A DNA stretch of 51,880 bases, taken from positions 1 to 51,880 of the forward strand of contig JAFQNC010000030.1 of assembly GCA_017396085.1 (NCBI GenBank). The letters are read 5' to 3'. The position numbers and the translations under genes are program-made. The notes under the pieces were generated by a model. The model did not search any database. It saw only the letters and a list, made by a program, of their open reading frames with translations, and had not been told where the DNA came from. Below, one piece after another: positions 50,548 through 51,880 of this stretch (position 1 is the first letter of the stretch; each line of letters opens with the position of its first letter). Source of the DNA: Tidjanibacter sp. (lineage in GTDB: Bacteria; Bacteroidota; Bacteroidia; Bacteroidales; Rikenellaceae).

Positions 50548-51186
50548 ATGAATAAACTCGGACTTTTCCTGGCCAAGAATACGACACATATTCTGGGCCT
50601 TTATTTCCTAGGCTGGGCTATCTGGGCCTGCCTTCATTGGGCATCACTTTGCTTGGTACAGAAACTGGTGTTAGGACTTTTCTTCCTGTTGGTTGTACAC
50701 GAGTACGAAGAGGCATACAAGGAAAGGTTCATTAGAGTAATGGGACAGGCTATGGGGATTACGCCGGAAGAACTCCCTGTTCCCGGGCTCATCCACGTAG
50801 CAGCAGATACATATATCGCCGTGATATTTTCGTTGGCCCTTTTGTTCCCGAATCAGATGTGGCTTGTTTTCCCTGTGCTTATCCTAGGTATCTTTGAGAT
50901 GTTTATCCACAACTGGGGTATCGTTATGTTCCGTCTGAAGGGCGTAAGCCCGGGTTGGTACACGGCTATGGTTCAAGGAATATACAGTATCTGGGCGCTC
51001 GTACTGATCAACCGCAGTGTTGAATACGATGGTATCCAATGGCTATGGGCGGCACTACTCTATGTGGGAGGATTTGCCACTATGGAGGTCTTCACCCTGC
51101 GCAGTATAGGTAAGCCGATTCAAGAGATTGCCGGCAATGGAAAAGCCTTTGTCAAGAATCGGTTCGGAAAAGAAAGAGTTAAATAA
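50548..51186 (+). CDS. HXXEE-domain membrane protein
   Basis: 212 aa. A membrane protein with about six hydrophobic segments. VVHEYEEAYKERF (H51, E54, E55) is the HXXEE motif that names the family; FIHNWGIVMFRLKGVSPGWY (about 130-150) is the second conserved block. The conserved acidic and histidine residues suggest a metal-dependent membrane enzyme; function is unknown. Its codons are clearly less GC-rich than those of rny or valS (for example CTAGGCTGGGCT), so it was probably acquired. I chose the ATG at 50548; an ATG at 50524 would add eight residues. Confidence 0.82.
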   Translation: MNKLGLFLAKNTTHILGLYFLGWAIWACLHWASLCLVQKLVLGLFFLLVVHEYEEAYKERFIRVMGQAMGITPEELPVPGLIHVAADTYIAVIFSLALLFPNQMWLVFPVLILGIFEMFIHNWGIVMFRLKGVSPGWYTAMVQGIYSIWALVLINRSVEYDGIQWLWAALLYVGGFATMEVFTLRSIGKPIQEIAGNGKAFVKNRFGKERVK

Positions 51187-51266
51187 AATTCGTATTTATC
51201 TAACAGCCCTTACACAGTTCAGCTGACGCCCCGTTGTATTTGGTGATAGGGTGTGAAGGCAGGCCG

Positions 51267-51522
51267 TCAGAAGCACCAGCCGAGTCGGATGCTGAACGAG
51301 AGGGCTATGTGGTCGTTGCGGGTGCCAAACCAATCCCACACCTGAAATCCGTGGTGGTAGCCCGTGTCGGCCGGTGTGCCAAAGCCAGTAGCCACCGCCA
51401 ACCCAGCCATCAACCAAAAAGCGACCAAAGGTGTGCTGATAGCCTGCCGTAGCAAGCAGTGCTCCCATTTGTGCGAGGGTGCGTGTGTGGGTGGTTGCAG
51501 AGTCGTAGGCATAGCGACAAAA
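51267..51522 (-). pseudogene. 3' remnant of an outer-membrane beta-barrel gene
   Basis: On the minus strand, two frames give pieces of one barrel protein: FCRYAYDSATTHTRTLAQ then GALLATAGYQHTFGRFLVDG and WVGGGYWLWHTG in one frame, then TGYHHGFQVWDWFGTRNDHI and ALSFSIRLGWCF followed by TGA (51267-51269) in another. The switch of frame lies near 51370. The terminal aromatic residue and alternating strands are typical of the last barrel strands. The 5' part is missing, cut off by the transposase fragment. Codons are GC-rich like the core genes. Confidence 0.65.
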
Positions 51523-51705
51523 CATCGCCAGATCCGCAAGGTTACAAAGAACAAGGGTGTTTTCCCGAATGACACAGCCTTGGTTAAACTTGTCTACCTG
51601 GCATATCGTAATGCCCGTAAAAAATGGACGATGCCTGTCCCGAACTGGGGCATCATCTCACAGCAGCTTGCGATAAAGTTCGAGGATAGATACAATTTGC
51701 TGTAA
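51523..51705 (+). pseudogene. 3' remnant of an IS256-family (mutator-type) transposase
   Basis: From HRQIRKVTKNKGVFPND through ALVKLVYLAYRNARKKWTMP to NWGIISQQLAIKFEDR and the TAA stop, this is the C-terminal end of an IS256-type transposase. The N-terminal part with the catalytic DDE residues is absent; upstream sequence in the same frame belongs to the antisense strand of the decayed barrel gene. The element was therefore truncated, probably by deletion or recombination at about 51523. No terminal inverted repeat can be identified with confidence. Confidence 0.8.
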
Positions 51706-51750
51706 ATTTGTTATATTTACACCGATAAATCGGTATTTACCACATCAGTT

Positions 51751-51880
51751 ATGACGTCTCGTATTCTATTCCTTCTGCCGCTATTCGCAATGATTTCCTG
51801 CGGAAAAGTCACTCCGGCTGATAATGGTGAAGAGCCTTCAAACCCGGATAACCCTACGGTAGAAATCTCAGTACCGGACA
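51751..51880 (+). CDS. Lipoprotein, 5' end only (runs off the window)
   Basis: The first 43 codons are seen: MTSRILFLLPLFAMISCGKV, then TPADNGEEPSNPDNPTVEIS. A signal peptide ends in a lipobox-like AMISC (cysteine 17), followed by an acidic, proline- and asparagine-rich linker, typical of surface lipoproteins of Bacteroidetes. The rest lies beyond the window, so no function can be given. Upstream, TATATTTA at about 51712 resembles a -7 box. Confidence 0.7.
   Translation, partial: MTSRILFLLPLFAMISCGKVTPADNGEEPSNPDNPTVEISVPD

Noticed and set aside
51234..51452. Plus-strand 72-codon open frame
   Set aside because: Antisense to the decayed barrel gene and without any domain.

Overview
This is chromosomal DNA of a Bacteroidota bacterium, most likely order Bacteroidales; an Alistipes-like Rikenellaceae member would fit, but that is inference. 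The evidence is: many promoters with the Bacteroidetes -7 motif TAnnTTTG (for example 1798-1805, 2513-2520, 33099-33106, 36077-36084, 47491-47498), start codons without clear Shine-Dalgarno sites, a gldE-like gene beside the division genes, Bacteroidetes-type ECF sigma and outer-membrane proteins, and GC-rich wobble positions throughout genes while spacers are AT-rich.

Layout. 1-7060: a DUF4434 glycosidase-like exoprotein, a DUF6549-like membrane protein, rsmE, a split chromate transporter (chrA pair), an ECF sigma factor with a 48-codon companion ORF, and pepD. 7253-26621: ispF, then the division and cell wall (dcw) cluster in canonical Bacteroidetes order, rsmH-ftsL-ftsI-murE-mraY-murD-ftsW-murG-murC-ftsQ-ftsA-ftsZ, without mraZ at the head, followed by a gldE-like gene and a phosphopantetheinyl transferase. 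26729-30692: ung, rnz, and an envelope group of two outer-membrane barrels and a metallophosphoesterase lipoprotein. 31219-38760: rpsA and lon on the minus strand, valS on the plus. 38838-48184: a four-helix-bundle (IVS-type) gene, a TPR protein, an MFS transporter, a SulP transporter, a divergent GDPD/DUF4015 pair, and a small coiled-coil gene with zapA. 48403-48625 is a structured RNA, probably 6S RNA, followed by rny. From about 50500 the composition changes: a HXXEE membrane protein, a decayed outer-membrane gene, an IS256-type transposase remnant and the start of a lipoprotein suggest an accessory region.

The most striking feature is what lies between the genes. Nearly every spacer from 1 to about 45000 is a mosaic of short tandem arrays with 7-bp units (TTGAGAA, TTGAAAA, AAAGAGT, AATTAGT, CTGATAA, GACGTTA, GCTGACC) and 9-bp units (CCTTAAAGC, AGTCGGCAC, GGGCAGAAA), plus longer dispersed modules of about 80 bp (two identical copies) and about 67 bp. 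The heptamers have an orientation rule relative to genes. At gene 3' ends they usually lie so that each unit carries a stop trinucleotide, and because 7 is not a multiple of 3, three units close all three frames. Upstream of several promoters they lie the other way round, directly against the -7 box. Where the array at a 3' end is in the stop-free orientation (murG, ftsQ), the protein has acquired an array-encoded tail. This arrangement has also spread the normally compact dcw cluster apart.

Functionally the window is mostly core: peptidoglycan precursor synthesis (murE, mraY, murD, murG, murC), septum assembly (ftsL, ftsI, ftsW, ftsQ, ftsA, ftsZ, zapA), translation (rsmE, rsmH, rpsA, valS), and RNA and protein turnover (rnz, rny, lon), with envelope and transport genes between them.
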